Shown: positions 10,501 through 23,600, counted from the first letter of the stretch. The stretch is DNA of 64,000 bases from Sphagnum compactum (GCA_965153455.1 OZ234498.1:3844001-3908000), one strand, 5' to 3'. A program made the numbers and translations. The notes: generated by a model from the sequence alone, not told the origin.

Positions 10501-12113
10501 GCATCCCTCTCTCATTTGCACACAGTGCATGGATTCAGGATAAATTCTTGTCTTTCTTGTCTGTGGGGACTTTGATTGAAAAGCAAATGAGGAATGAGAA
10601 TCAACCACAATCAGCAGCCTTTAGCAACTGTGGTGATCTCCCTTCATCTCCTTGGATCAAGTAGCAGCAGGTCTGATAAAGCAATAGTATCTGGTCTAGA
10701 TCAGGTTGTACGTATAGTGTGGTGCAAACTTATGAAGGGAGGGTAGGGTGGCAGGATAGGTTGGAGGGCCACGTGCGGTTTGTGCTGCCATTAGCTCCAA
10801 CTGTCAGCCTGGATGTGCTGGCCTGTCATGCTGACCCATGTCTGAATCCCCTTATTGCCCGCTTTAAATGGGCTGCAGGGAACCTTGTCTTGAATCAGTC
10901 AAAGGAAATTCAACCAGATTCCATGAAGCAATTTGAGGATAGAGGGGCAAAGGAAAGCCCACAATTTTTGAAAGATGGGCCAGTGGGGGAACTTCTGACA
11001 AAGGGCCAAGTGCATATAGAGATATGGCAACAGTTTCCCCCATACACTGTGTTCCAACAATGCAACTTGTGCCTCACTACTGTACTTGCCTGTCCTCTTG
11101 CTCTGCAGCCATTAAGATTTGCAGTGTGTTTAGTCTGAGGTTTTCTGTTGCTGCATCAGCTCTCTGTCCTATGGCAACACTATCTGCAGTTTTGTGATGG
11201 CATTCAACCACACCTTGCAGGCTTCACCAAGTGACTAGCTCTAGTAGTTTCCATCAGATATCTTGCTTGCAAGCATTCTTTTTGTTACTAGTCCTGTTAC
11301 AGTTGGTGATAACTTTGTCCATCCTCTCTGGCACATTCGGCAACTTTTTGTACACCATTGGTGAAGATGACAAACAGCTGAGTACATTTGTGGGAGATGA
11401 CTATGCAGGTTGGCACTAATACTGCAGAGCTTGGATCCTTAGGCATTCCTATGCTTGTTGTCCTTCCAACTCATGCTCTTGAGGTTTGCACAATCTAGTT
11501 ATCCCTCCATCCTCTGGCTATTTGAAATTTGCATGGTTGCCACAGTTGCAAGGCCACAGTCAAAAGACTCTTCCAAGTACATTTCTCACTTTATCAGTTT
11601 AATGCACCACATGCAACCATCTCTTGGAATTCGAAAGTGATTTGAATAGATTTGCTGGATTTGGGACAGATGTTTAAAGGTGCAACAGGAGGGGTAGTTG
11701 GTCTACTTGCAGCAGTCCCAGGCTGGATTGGTAATACTGTGGCACACTTAGTGAACCTTGCTCTGCTTAAGACTGCAGGCTTCATCTCATGGCCAAACAG
11801 GTACTATGCTGCCATCTCTGACACTATGCACTAATCCAATGCCAATGCAGGGATTCCAGACTCTGGGATTCACTCAGGGGTCTTTGGGTGTTTCTGCAGG
11901 TGGGCAGGTGAGGAAGTGGTCCCAGAGTTAATTGGCAACATTGAGCCAGTTGAAGTGGCAGCTATGGCTGCTGAATACCTTAATGCACCATCTCGTTTGC
12001 ATTCCATGCACCAACGTCTCCTTAGCCTGCAGCAAAAGAGACCATCATTTACTGGCCAGCTTGGTGCAGCGCACACAATTGCTTGCACAGTGGAGAAAAT
12101 GTTGAGGTCGTAA
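7587..12113 (+). CDS. Cyanobacterial-type lipid-A-disaccharide-synthase-related (LpxB-like) glycosyltransferase-like protein, probably plastid-targeted
   Basis: Exons: 7587-7803, 8262-8503, 8801-8881, 9157-9264, 9558-9625, 9918-10134, 10398-10459, 10760-11081, 11409-11483, 11546-11576 (tentative), 11650-11800, 11900-12113. The frame closes exactly to 595 residues. The first ~110 residues are Arg/Ser-rich and acid-poor like a transit peptide. The conserved part starts at about residue 117 with DIVILTNGPGEVAAWVKPVV, then VVLAPCPHASGGE, NWDWRKQG, FLGGDQF, YRLGYRTLVYTE, CQVVGDLFADAV, GLLPGSK, LAIGVPYFIAVAEHL, FVLPLAPTVSLDVLA, CLTTVGTNTAELGSLGIPM and WAGEEVVPEL. These blocks follow, from recall, an uncharacterised cyanobacterial family distantly related to LpxB (GT-B fold; LLPGS motif). 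It is not the mitochondrial LpxB type known from Arabidopsis. Substrate and product are unknown; descent from the plastid ancestor is an inference. The start ATG at 7587 rests on phase and transit-like composition. Confidence 0.78.
9070..9091 (+). repeat. (CA)n microsatellite in LpxB-like intron
   Basis: About eleven CA dinucleotides lie in the intron 8882-9156 of the LpxB-like gene. It does not touch coding sequence. Confidence 0.95.
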
Positions 12114-13564
12114 TGCACATCAATCTCCTCTCTCCAGTACGTCAATCCTCCCACATTCTTTGCAAATGCTGAACCGGGAGATGGTCCATGTGGATCCACC
12201 CAAGGATTCATGTTATCTTCCATCATTTGCCTTTGACAATGTTCAACATGACATTGTAAGGAACCAGAAAACATTGAGACCATGAGGAAGAAGTTATCAA
12301 TGAGGCCTTCAACCAACATCCGTTTTCAAATTGCACTTGATGTATTTGCAATGATCATCTTACATCAAATTGTTGTGATAGAAATCGGAGTCTTCATTGG
12401 TACACCAAATCATTAACTTGAGACCCCTCACACAAGGTCATTAAATAGCCTTTGCTTCTTTTTTGGGGTTTTACATTTTCAATTACTAATGTTACCTCCA
12501 ATCCACTCCATGACTAACAAGAGAAAATCAAAATTACTTCCATGTCAGAATTTGGAATGGAAGTTTAGTAGATCATATTATGGTTCCTTTGAACTACTTT
12601 GAAGATGGAAAAAGTTGGATAACATATTTGGGTGGAGGAACATTCAAAAGTTTGAAAAACGCTCCAGAGGAAGTATTGTTTTTAACAAGGCTCGCTTGTG
12701 AAGTTGTGGCAACTGTGCATTTAAAAAAACATGAAGTTACAAACAAAAGATAAATGATGCAATTCATCCAATGGTAAGCAAACCGAGAGGGTTGGATGAC
12801 TCATTTTGTTCAAGGTAAATATATTGAGATTAGTATTACCAATGATTTCAAAACAAATTTTGTTGCTTAATGATTAAGAATTGTCATTATAATGTCATGT
12901 TGTGAAACAAATTGTTTAATGAAATTCACTACATGTATTCAATTCTTGTGAATTTGAGTGAAGTGATCAATTAGTTGTGTTGGGCTGTATGTAAAGCACT
13001 TAATGTTTCATTCTATATCGATTGTGTTATGGTAGCAAAGTCCATGTGCATGCAAGTCCAAATCATTTCAAAGTTAGTTCCTTAATGCAAAAAACTATGA
13101 AAGTATAACACAAGGTTGTTAAAGTCCAACATGGTGTTGAATATGCATGGGCCTTGCATGAGTACAATATGATGTAAAAGAGCAATTTTGAGATTTTATA
13201 GATTTTTAGAATATAGTTTAATGTTAGTTCTATTTAAATGTTCGTGTTTTGATGGGTATGAATATAAGTTCAATTTTGGGGGGAACTATACATCATAAAA
13301 TTAGATTTTTCTCAAAAGTATGGATGATTGATTATTTTTGTTTTGGGTAGATTGTGTCAAGTTTGAAATATTTTCAAAAGCATATGCCATTCATTTTATT
13401 ATTTTGGGTGAAGATTTCGGATGAAGACATTGTAGATTTTAAATGGTTTCAAATGTGTGTAGCATTGATTTGAATTTTTTTATAATGTGCATGATTGATT
13501 TGTAATGAATTTGAAATATATATGTCATTGGTTTGAAATCTTTTGAATAGCACTTTTCATCCAA

Positions 13565-14890
13565 ATGACATCACATTATACATTTAAAACTCATGTTTCA
13601 TTATCTTGGTTACATAGTCACATCATTTCAAAATACAAATTAATGACCTCTAATGTGTTATCTTCCAAAATATATTCTCTTGATTTGATTCTTATAACTA
13701 TTAGGGGCAAAATAAAACATTATATTACACATCTTTACATAATTATTGGCATCACACAACCTATTATCATTTTCACTTATTGATTATTGATTTGGTATGA
13801 AATGGTTATGAAAATTTAAATAGATATAATATGGTTATGATTGACAATACAAGCTATAATATATGCATGTGTATATTAATAATAAATGGGAATTTCCACC
13901 ATCATATCTAGTCACATCACTTTGTTGAAAATATGGACTATTGAAATGTTATAGAGGCAAAAAATCAAGTCACATCCACTAACAAATATTGAATTATAAA
14001 ACTATTTGTTCATATTGAAATGCAATCTTTCAACCTTTAGAATGGTGTTCCCAAGTAGACTTAACTTACTTTAGAATTAAAGAGATCTTGAATTATTTCT
14101 AAAAATCTTGAATATAAAGTTAGAAGAAGACTCTCATATTATACATTATCATATTATTTGACAATAAAATAATATTGGATTAAAGTATACAAAAATTAGT
14201 TATTGAACTTTTTTTGCTTAATTTTAAGGAACACAAATTTTGTGTTTATGTTAGACTTCGAAGTCACATTTAATAAGGAATACATAATTAAAAATATATG
14301 AAAAGTAATTAACATACGCGATCAACATCACATAATTAAAGAATAAAAAGTTAAGTCATTTGATATTTATTTTTTTCCACTTTTCACTTTTCAAAAAATC
14401 ATCACTTTCATTTTCATATTCCTATCATTTCAACAAGCTTCAAAATGTCATTTCATAATTTGAAAAATCAATGATCTACTGTTGTTTTGTGTGAATTATA
14501 GAGGATAAATATTGAAGATAAGGAATAGTGAATATTTTTGTGAGATGATGTGATATCTCTTGATGATTTAAAACATATTCTCTAATTTGATGTTCTCACA
14601 ATCAAAACACTCTATATGTCAATAATGTACAATATGTAGTGACATCACATAATACTTAAAGAACTCATGTTCCATTATCTTGATTAGATAGCCACATCAC
14701 TTCATAATAATAATTAATGACATCTAATGTGATATCTTTTAAAATATATTCTCTTGACCCTATTCCTATCACTATTAGGAGAAAACAAAACCTATTATGA
14801 AATATTTTCACCCTATATTGGTCCCACAACCTACTATCATTTTCATTTATTGACTATTGAACAAGTATGGAATGGTTATGAAAAGTCCAA
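13565..14890 (+). repeat. Pair of ~240-bp direct repeats 1.08 kb apart
   Basis: About 13565-13820 and 14640-14890 align over their whole length. Both carry GACATCACATTATAC or GACATCACATAATAC, then CTCATGTTTCATTATCTTG or CTCATGTTCCATTATCTTG, CCTCTAATGTG or CATCTAATGTG, AAATATATTCTCTTGA, CTATTAGG, and ACAACCTA(T/C)TATCATTTTCA(C/T)TTATTGA. Divergence is high. They could be the ends of a decayed non-autonomous LTR element or two independent copies; no primer-binding site or polypurine tract is recognisable between them. Confidence 0.65.
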
Positions 14891-14904
14891 TCAGGCTATT
14901 AGGA

Positions 14905-15240
14905 GTCACATTTGCCCCTTTAGGTGACTATTCAATATGTGTTTATTTTAAAATATATTGAAAATAATCTTCAATTAATTTTTAAAATTTTGTTAGAAAT
15001 ATGTATTTTGTCAAAACTTTTAAAGGAGTTGTAATAATGTTTTTTTTTTTTTAAAAGGGTTGGTTACAATTGTTTCAAAATGTTTTTGATATTTTCAAAT
15101 TATATTTATTCAAAATATTAAAGATATGGATACCAATATATTAAAAAATAAAATTATATAAAAACAACTCCATTTGTAATTATTTTTTTTCCCCTAAAAT
15201 GCTCGATGTACAAAAAAGAATAGTGGAAACAACTACTCAT
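14905..15240 (+). repeat. Dispersed ~340-bp repeat, copy 1 (copy 2 at 20262-20625)
   Basis: Begins CACATTTGCCCCTTTA and shares with 20262-20625 the order of blocks GGTTACAA(T/C)T, AGTGTTTTTG-type, ATATGxATAxCAA, CCTAAAATG and ACAACTA(C/T)T. It is non-coding and heavily diverged, in the same orientation as copy 2. Confidence 0.55.
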
Positions 15241-15870
15241 GTTCAATGTGCATGGGTAGTTGAATATGAACAATATCACGTCATAATTGGTGGTTTTGAT
15301 TACAAGTTGATTACATTAAGCTGATTATATGTTGAAACATTAAGCTAATTACATATCGGATTACATAATGAATACCATTGCTCAAGATATTATCATAAAC
15401 ATGATAAGAATTTTATTTTTTCAATGACTAAATGTAATTTCTTGGACATGTAATTATATGCACTATGCCAGATGTCACTATCCTACTTAATGTATCAAAT
15501 AAACAAAATTAATGGGAAAAAAAGACAATAAAAATAAAAATTCAATATTGCACAATGCATGGATAGATGGTGTGGAGAATAGGTTAAATATTATGTGAAA
15601 TATTAACTATTAAATATTAATTAATATGTTTGATGTCACCAATTGTATTATGTTGCTATTAAGGTAATATATTAAATATTAAATACTAGTTAAGATGCCC
15701 ATGATTTTCACAGGCTAGGATTTTAAAATTATTGGGTTTGGATTTTTGAATTTTATCACAATATTCTATAGAGATGCTTGTAAAAAATGAAAAAAAGGTT
15801 GAATAATGAGTAATGAACTGACTTAATTATTGTTGAAGTGCTACCAAAAACTTTCACAAACTGTCCGAGA

Positions 15871-15900
15871 AGGGGTGGGGGAGGGTGGGGATGGGGGTGG
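15871..15900 (+). repeat. G-run cluster (potential G-quadruplex)
   Basis: A 30-base tract has runs of 4, 5, 3, 4 and 5 G separated by one or two bases, followed by a GG. It is isolated in DNA that is otherwise mostly A and T. Confidence 0.85.
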
Positions 15901-16805
15901 AGATTATAAAGGCATAAGGGCTTTCAATATGTAAATGTTAATTGCATGTTGTCATCTTTTTCAAAAGTAGAATTCACAAGTATTTTTGCATTTCTACAAC
16001 TCAATGATAAAGGGTGCATTGCAGCCTCTCTCATTGGTTGCAAGAAATTTATTGCCTACTTATGTTCTTTGCCATTTTTGGCATAGGCTAATGGCAACGG
16101 CATGAACTTATTCATGCTTCCCTTTGGCCCCCTTTCACAATATAATGGTTGTATTGTGATTCACATTTTATAATTGATGTATATAGACATATGGTAATTG
16201 TGATTAAGCACCATTTTGTTTGTGACTAATGGGACTTTAGATGGTTATTCTCGAATGATAAATCCAACCCATTTATAAATGTAAACCAATTTAGTCGCGA
16301 ATTAGTTGCAAGCTAGTTGTAGGTGACTCGGTTGATGTTAGCATGATGTCACACTAGTTAGAGAAGGTAAAAATTTAGTTGCAAAAATCAAATAGTCACA
16401 GGTAGTTGTAAATGCGTTGGTCACATAATGGTTTTTTTTTTCTATTGATTATATCAAATCATATGCATTTTTTCCTAAAATTATATTATTTTACCAAGTA
16501 TAGTTTTCAAACCAATTGTGTTCAAACAAATTGGATGTTGTCCTCACAACATTTTGTTTCGATGTACAATAAAAAAAAACAACATTCATGGACCTTTAAG
16601 ATTCCATGTTTTCTAATGAATAATAAGACTTACAACATTGTCTTTCATCTTTAGTTCTCAATTTAAAAAACAATAAAATTAAACAAAACAATGTAATAAT
16701 ATCACAATTGTATCATGAAAAAACCAAAATTAAAGTAAGCAATATGTTTGAAGAAATAAAGACCATCTCCTTTATAGTTCATCTTGAGTTTTTTTTATAA
16801 TAACC

Positions 16806-17310
16806 ATAAGCATATGAGGGTCGTTGATTCAAAGGGGAGAGATCTATTGACTTACTACCACATGTTTGTTTTTGCATATCCTACCCAAACTTTAACTTCT
16901 CAAATTTCAAATTATAATGTAGTTGCATTATAGTTTTTCACAATGATCAATTGTTCACAATGAGACATAAGGGTCATCAATAGAAGGGAGACATCTATTG
17001 ATTTATTGTCATGTGTCACTTGCTTCTGCAGATCCCACCTAAACTTTAATTTTTCAAATTTCAAATTTCAAGTTATAATATAGTTGCACAATAATTATTC
17101 ATAATGATCACTTGTTCACAATGACCCATAAGGGTTGTTGATGTAAAGGGAGATATGTATTGATTTATTGCCATGTGTTGCTTGCTTTTATATATTTTGC
17201 CCAAACTTTAATTTTTCAAATTTCAAATTCCAAGTTGTAATCTAGTTGCATTATAATTGTTCACAATGATCATTTGTTCACAACGACCCATAAGGGTCAT
17301 CAATGATGCT
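16806..17310 (+). repeat. ~160-bp tandem array, three units
   Basis: The phrase CATAAGGGTCATCAAT and variants occurs at about 16818, 16971, 17132 and 17294, giving spacings of 153, 161 and 162 bp. Each unit continues through GGGAGA..TCTATTGATTTATT, CCATGTGT, CAAACTTTAATTTTTCAAATTTC, TAGTTGCA and TGATCA.TTGTTCACAATGA. Unit size is in the range of nucleosomal plant satellites. Confidence 0.85.
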
Positions 17311-18783
17311 TGTAATCATTTAAGAATGACATGGCACTTAATGTGTCACAGTGGTAGGAATATACCAACTAAATCCATACTTCAATTGTAAGGTAATTAC
17401 ATTAACTAATTGCACTTGCAAGGCAATTACACCTAATAACTAATGTGAAACTTGGAAAAAGTCAAAATATGTTAACTATATATATATATATAAATATAAC
17501 ATATTCTAACCATAGGTGCATATTTCATAAACTAATATGCGACTATAATAAAAATTTAAGAATTTCTGACTTGACATTTAAAAAAATAAATTCATCAAAT
17601 TTTAATGGAAAAAATGCAACATAGTTGCACATAGGTTGCATAGGCACAAGGGAATGAGGTCTCCATGGACATGATTTTCTCATAGTGAATCATGAATGTC
17701 CATTAGATTTTTCCTTTCAAAATGACGATGGATGGATGGATGAATTCTCATTTTAGTTAGTTAAAAATTATGTAATGTTCAAGAGTGCTCTTTGGTGATA
17801 AATTTGAATTTACAAATCAATAAATTTTCACTTACACTTAGGTTTATTTCATATTGATATTTTTCTTTCCTACAATAGGTATTCATAAAATATGTAGCGA
17901 TTTCATTTTTGTTTGGTTTTTTTTCTTTTAATATGTGGATTTTGCAAAAGGTTGTCATTAGGGTTTCTTTTCAATTTTGTGATTAAAAAAATTTGAATTT
18001 TTTTTCCAAAACTTTAACAAATTTAATCAAATTTAAAACTTTCCCTTTTTAACTAAAATATCCACAAAATTTGTTGGAAAATAAAATTTGTTTGTCATAC
18101 GGAAGGTTTTGTTGACATGCCATTCATTTATTGATTTTACTTAGGGCCATTATGCTTAAATGTGGTTGTTTTTATCAACCTTCTCATGATGTGGAGGTTG
18201 GCAATTTGAACTAATTTAACTAATTTAGGTAACAAGTATCAATCTTGAATATGTGTTAATCAATTAATGTAGGTGTTAATTTACCCAAGGAAATATATTG
18301 TTGTCACTATAGGCCTAACTAAATTGGAACCTCGTTTGATTTTGGATATGGTTTTGGAATTGGGTCTAGAAGTGGATTTAATTCCAAAATTACAATTAGA
18401 TTGGAATTGGATTTGATTTCTAAAACTAGAACCAAAACCTTAAACATAAAATGATCATTAGGTTTTGATGGCAAATGCTTGCCAAGTGCTTACATTTGTA
18501 CGTTTTTGCATTAATGGGCATCTTACCTTAGTTCAAAAATATGTGCATCTATGAATAAAAATAGTGAGATTGTTAGTAAAAATATATTACACCTAGTGGT
18601 AAACATTATAAGTAGCAATGACAATTTCATTTTACTTTGTAATGCATCAAAATTTAATATATTGAAATGCATCATGTCATCATGCATTATGTTGTGTTAT
18701 CATCATGAATCCATGATACATATGTATTTTGAAAGTAAAGGTGGGAAGATTTTCAAAATCACATGGATAAGAGGTTGTCATGA
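17311..18783. other. AT-rich intergenic DNA, no gene recognised
   Basis: Contains a short (TA)n run near 17480 and low-complexity A/T tracts. Reading frames are short and without recognisable motifs. Nothing else is supported here. Confidence 0.7.
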
Positions 18784-19960
18784 TTTTAGGTTTATGGTTA
18801 TTGTAAGGTAACTATTAATGTATCGAAAAATACTAATACAATATTCACATGTGGTGCATGAATAATATATTCCATGTATTATCATTTTTTGACACATGAC
18901 AAATAGATGGTTCCATATCAAAAATTGACAAGTAATCTACATTTCCCACGACTTTTCAATTATAGGGCTCTAATTGTTATTTATCATGTGATTTTTGATA
19001 CATTAGAAAAATATTCAGTTAAAAGTTGGCATGCATGTTTAAACATAGCAAGGGTATGAAGTTTTTTCAAAATACATGGACAAAAAGTTGCCATTTTTTT
19101 ACGTTTATAGATATTGTGAGATGATTGCTAATGTATCAATAACATTATTCACACATTTGTGAACAATACATTCCATATATCACCATTTTTTTTTCCACAC
19201 GTGACAAATGGTTGACTGCATATCAAAAATATAATCTATGTTTCCCATCACTTCCATCTATAACTGATTGTTATTTGTCACATGTTTTTAATTACATTAA
19301 ATATTAATACATTAAAGATTTTTTAATACAGATTGAACATTTTTTCATTTGAAAGTTGTTATGCACGTTTAAACAAAACAAGAGAAAGAGTGTTTGTCAT
19401 AATACATGGACAAAAGGTTGTTATGTTTTTAGGTCTATGGTTACTATAAGGTAGGTGCTAATGTATTAAAAAATAACAATATATAATATTCACAATGTGT
19501 GAACCATACAATCTATGTGTCAAGACTTTTCCACACATGACAAATACATGCTTACATTTCAAAAATGACATTTAGTTTAGGTTTCCCATCACTTTTCAAC
19601 TATAGTCAATTATTATTTGTCATGTGCTTTTTGATACATTAAAAAAAAATTGCTACATTTTTTAATACATTTAAAAATTCAGTTGAAAGTTGACATGCAC
19701 ATGTGCCAAACATAACAAGGTGAAGTTTTTTGCAAAATACATGAACAAAAGGTTATCAAGTTACCAAATTTATATGGGTTGGGTAAAATAAATATTTATT
19801 TAGTTGAAAAATAATAATATACTAATGGCACATGGTGTGAAAAATACACTCAATGTATTATCGCATTCCACATTTGATAAATAATGATTACATATGAAAA
19901 TTTGACATTTAGTCTACATTTCCCATGATTTAAAAAATTGTAGCTAGTTGACATTTATCA
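18784..19960 (+). repeat. ~310-340-bp tandem array, about 3.5 diverged units
   Basis: Unit starts are near 18784, 19095, 19426 and 19763. Each unit runs through (T)TTAGGTTTATGGTTATTGTAAGG, CTAATGTAT, ATATTCACA.TGTG, a CACATGACAAAT block, CTA.ATTTCCCA.CACTTTTCA, TTATTTGTCA.GTG, GAAAGTTG.CATGCA and AATACATGGACAAAAGGTTG. Small insertions make the period vary. The array looks like an old satellite-like expansion. Confidence 0.8.
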
Positions 19961-20261
19961 ATTACATTTTTTCAAATTTGAAAATTTTCAACAAAATATC
20001 AAATTGATATATAATCACCATATCATTAAAAAAATCCATCATAATGGAATCTTGTTTCAAAAATAAAATTTAATTACCATTTTTAGTTTAATCTCTTTTT
20101 AGCTAAATATTCCAAGATGTTTCATGCATGATCAATCCAATTTTTCACAATTGGGCATGTGATGAAACATTAATCAAACAATATATATTGCCCAAAGAAC
20201 CCTTGATACATTGATGCATTAATACATTAATAAATTGATATATTAGGGTGCAATCACTTAG

Positions 20262-20625
20262 TGATGAGCCACATTTGCCCCTTTAAGCCATTATTTTTTT
20301 GAGAAAAATTCTTGAAAATATTTAAAAGAGAAAATCAATAATTTGTTACAAAATGTTATTTATACTATATGTTAAGGTTTATAGTATTTTTTCCCAAAAA
20401 TATATAAATAGGTAAGTAGTAAAATTTTCCAAAAATAGTTAGGTACAATGAATTTACTCTATAAGAACAATGGTTACAACTATTATAAAAGTGTTTTTGG
20501 GTATTTCTTTATTCATTAGATTGATTTCAAAATTTCAAAATATGTATATCAAATAAAGTTGTATAAAAAAATTCTATTTTCCTAAAATGTTAAATACACA
20601 AAATTAAACAATGGTTTCAACTATT
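20262..20625 (+). repeat. Dispersed ~340-bp repeat, copy 2
   Basis: Matches 14905-15240 in the same orientation, starting with CCACATTTGCCCCTTTA. It is non-coding. Confidence 0.55.
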
Positions 20626-23600
20626 TTGGTACATATTTGCAAAACTACACCCAAACCATTAATACACATTCATAATTGTAAGTCACTTATTGTACATTAG
20701 AACAAAACACCAAAAGACATAGATGTTTTATTTTGATACCTTTGATATATGACATTTCAAAATATATGATATAAATAGTTGCATATGATAATATCACAAA
20801 TGCATGATTTACAAAATTAATTTGAAAGTATTTTCTAAATCAAGGAATATATTATACAATAAAATATGCCATTATACATTGTCATATTGAATTAGTTAAC
20901 TCTAAAGGTTGTGTTTCAATGTATTGCTTTGATCATTAAAAATTCAATTAACGATATCATGAAAGGAATTTCAATACATTAATGGATGGAAAATGTAATT
21001 TCACACTATACATTAATAGATGCCACTATTGGACAAGAAATATGAGTTCTATCAAATAATACATTGCCAAACTCAATTAACAATATCCAAGTTCACTCAA
21101 ACTAAAGTTTGGTCTTCAAACAACTCAAATGTATTAGCAAGGATAATTACATCTACCACTAAATTGCCTTATACAAATAATCATATTTTTTAATCATTCA
21201 ATTCATGCTCCTTAATGAGTTTATGAATTTTTTGTTTTCTAATAGTTTGAAAAATCCAATGTGTCATTCCAACATTCACTCAAAATCTACATTCACAAAT
21301 TCAATACAAGATGAGTTAGCTTGTAGAGTCAAAACATTGCATTAGATACATTAAAATTTAGTGCACATCATATGACATTGTCTAAATTAATACATTGGTA
21401 CAATATACTTTTACAAACTAAAAAATAAAAATGAAATGAAATTGAACATCACATTTTACATTCATCAAGTGTATCACATAATGTATTGTTCAAACATTAT
21501 ATTGTTCGAACATTAATACATTAACATTTAAATATTGATGACTAAAATTAAAAAATTTAACCTATGAAAAAACCTTAGAAATTTTTGGAAAAGAATTCAC
21601 AAACTACATGATTTAAAGAAAAAAACAACCCATAGATTCAAAATGAATGGTTGATATAAAAGTTGGTACTAAATGATCGAATGTCTTTTGGATGTGTCAC
21701 AATTATAATTTAAAAAAATATTGCCATGTTTTCATCTAATCCAAACCCACAAAATTTCATGAAACCATGATGTGGTTTATAAATGTCTATTCATGTGTCA
21801 AAGTTATTTTTGTTTCCTTCTTTTCTTGAGTTGTTTTGTTTCATTTGATTTCACTAAACTTTTACATTGTAGGTTGAAACATTATTAACTTCACCATTCT
21901 TAAAGATGATGATTTGAATTTTGAAACGAAATTAAAGGTTAAAAAGCTAGAGAAAATAGGTGTGAAAACTACACATTAGACTTTTATCCAAAATAACAAA
22001 ATGTTAAAAACACATTTGATAAGCTTTGCAAGTGTATCACAAGGTTTTAAAGCAAAGGTGGTTCAAAATAAGTCCATACAATGGAAATAATTAAAATATA
22101 TGCAACACAATCAAACACAAAGGACTATTCCACATTAATATAATGGATTGCAACGTATTAATTTTGTAATACATAGATTTAGTTAAAGTGATACAATTGA
22201 AACAAAAAAGAAATAAGAAACTTTCAAAATTGTCAATGCATGTGTGAACATGTAACAAATAGCCAAGTTTTCAGACTATAGGTAATAGGTAGGTGAGAAA
22301 CAAGGAAAATCTTACAATAAATTTTGCTATGACAATTTTTTTTTTTTGATTTGATTGTTGTTACCTTCTATTTAGTTATTAGTTTTAGTAACATGAATTG
22401 ATTCAAGTTGTGCACAACTGATCAAATGATGTTCATATTTCCTATTATTGAACATATGCAAATGCACTTAAAACAAACATAACAAAATTGAACTTTACTT
22501 GTGATACATTGCATCATAGCCTTTTATCTTTCTCATCATGAGCATGAACTTGAATTCAAGTTGGGTGCAATGTGTACAATGTGAATTTGAACTTGGGATG
22601 ATTGCCATGTGCACAATGTGAACTTGAACTTGTGCTAGTTGCCTTTTGGACAAAATGTAAATTATTCAAAGGTTTTTGGGGTGGAAATTCGAAGCTCATG
22701 AAAATCTCACAATGATAAAAAACAATTTCTAATTTGTTGTTCAACTCACTTTGTCCTAAGGAATACAAAAAAATGCAATATTTTGCATTCAAGTTGTATT
22801 TATTTTAAAGCCTATTTTTAATCTTTTTTGTTAATACCCTTGAGATGACAGATGATATTACATATTTAACAATGAAAATGTTTTTGAAAAACTAGCAATG
22901 AGCATGACAACATTTTACTAGCAACATCATTCACCTTCACATGTTCATTGTTGATCAACTTTCAAAAAAAACATGAGTGTTGAAATTGTTCCTACTTGAA
23001 ATTGTTGTTGAGAAAAAGAAAAGCATAGGGGTAGATGAAAGGAAAGAAAGAAAGAGAGGGAAAGGGAAAGATAGGTGCTTAAAAATTGTTTTCTTGATCC
23101 TCTTTTATATAAATCACTAGCTCCTCTATTTTTCCTTGTTAATTAACTTTTCAGCACATACAAACTACATAAACACCAACCCAATAAAAAATGCAAAAAA
23201 TATCACAAAAAAACCACTCGGTTTGCAAAACAAAATCCTTCACCCAAATCCTAAAGATTAAAAAAAATAACAACGCAATCAATTTGTAAAAAAAAAGAAA
23301 AAAGAAGAAGCAAACAAGCGCAAACCCTAGACACCTTTGAACCTTGACAAATTCATCATGGTCATGTTCCATGATTTTTGCCATAGCTACCTAAATGACA
23401 AATAGAACCCAATCATGATCACGTAACGATACACAAATGTTTGATACATTGCTTGCAAGATGCAAAGTTATCCCATGGATTTCCCCAACAAGGAAACTAT
23501 TTTCATCTTTTCCTTATTCATTTTCACCTTATTTGGGAGTTTTGAACAAGGTAAACCCCATGTTGTAAGCACCTACCATGAAAACTTGACGATCATTTTA

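Larger units (their letters stand above)
12114..16800. other. AT-rich intergenic DNA, no gene recognised
   Basis: After the LpxB-like stop codon the base composition drops sharply in GC. Reading frames are short, stop-rich and show no family resemblance. The stretch holds dispersed direct repeats (about 13565-13820 and 14640-14890; a second family from 14905) and one G-rich tract at 15871. I see no RNA gene. Confidence 0.75.

Noticed and set aside
16806-17310. CRISPR-like regular repeats
   Set aside because: The units are contiguous ~160-bp tandem repeats without unique spacers, in a eukaryotic context.
23151-23384. Minus-strand frame starting MAKIMEHDHDEFVK
   Set aside because: The promising start is followed by a low-complexity hydrophobic run from T-rich DNA; no downstream exons were found.
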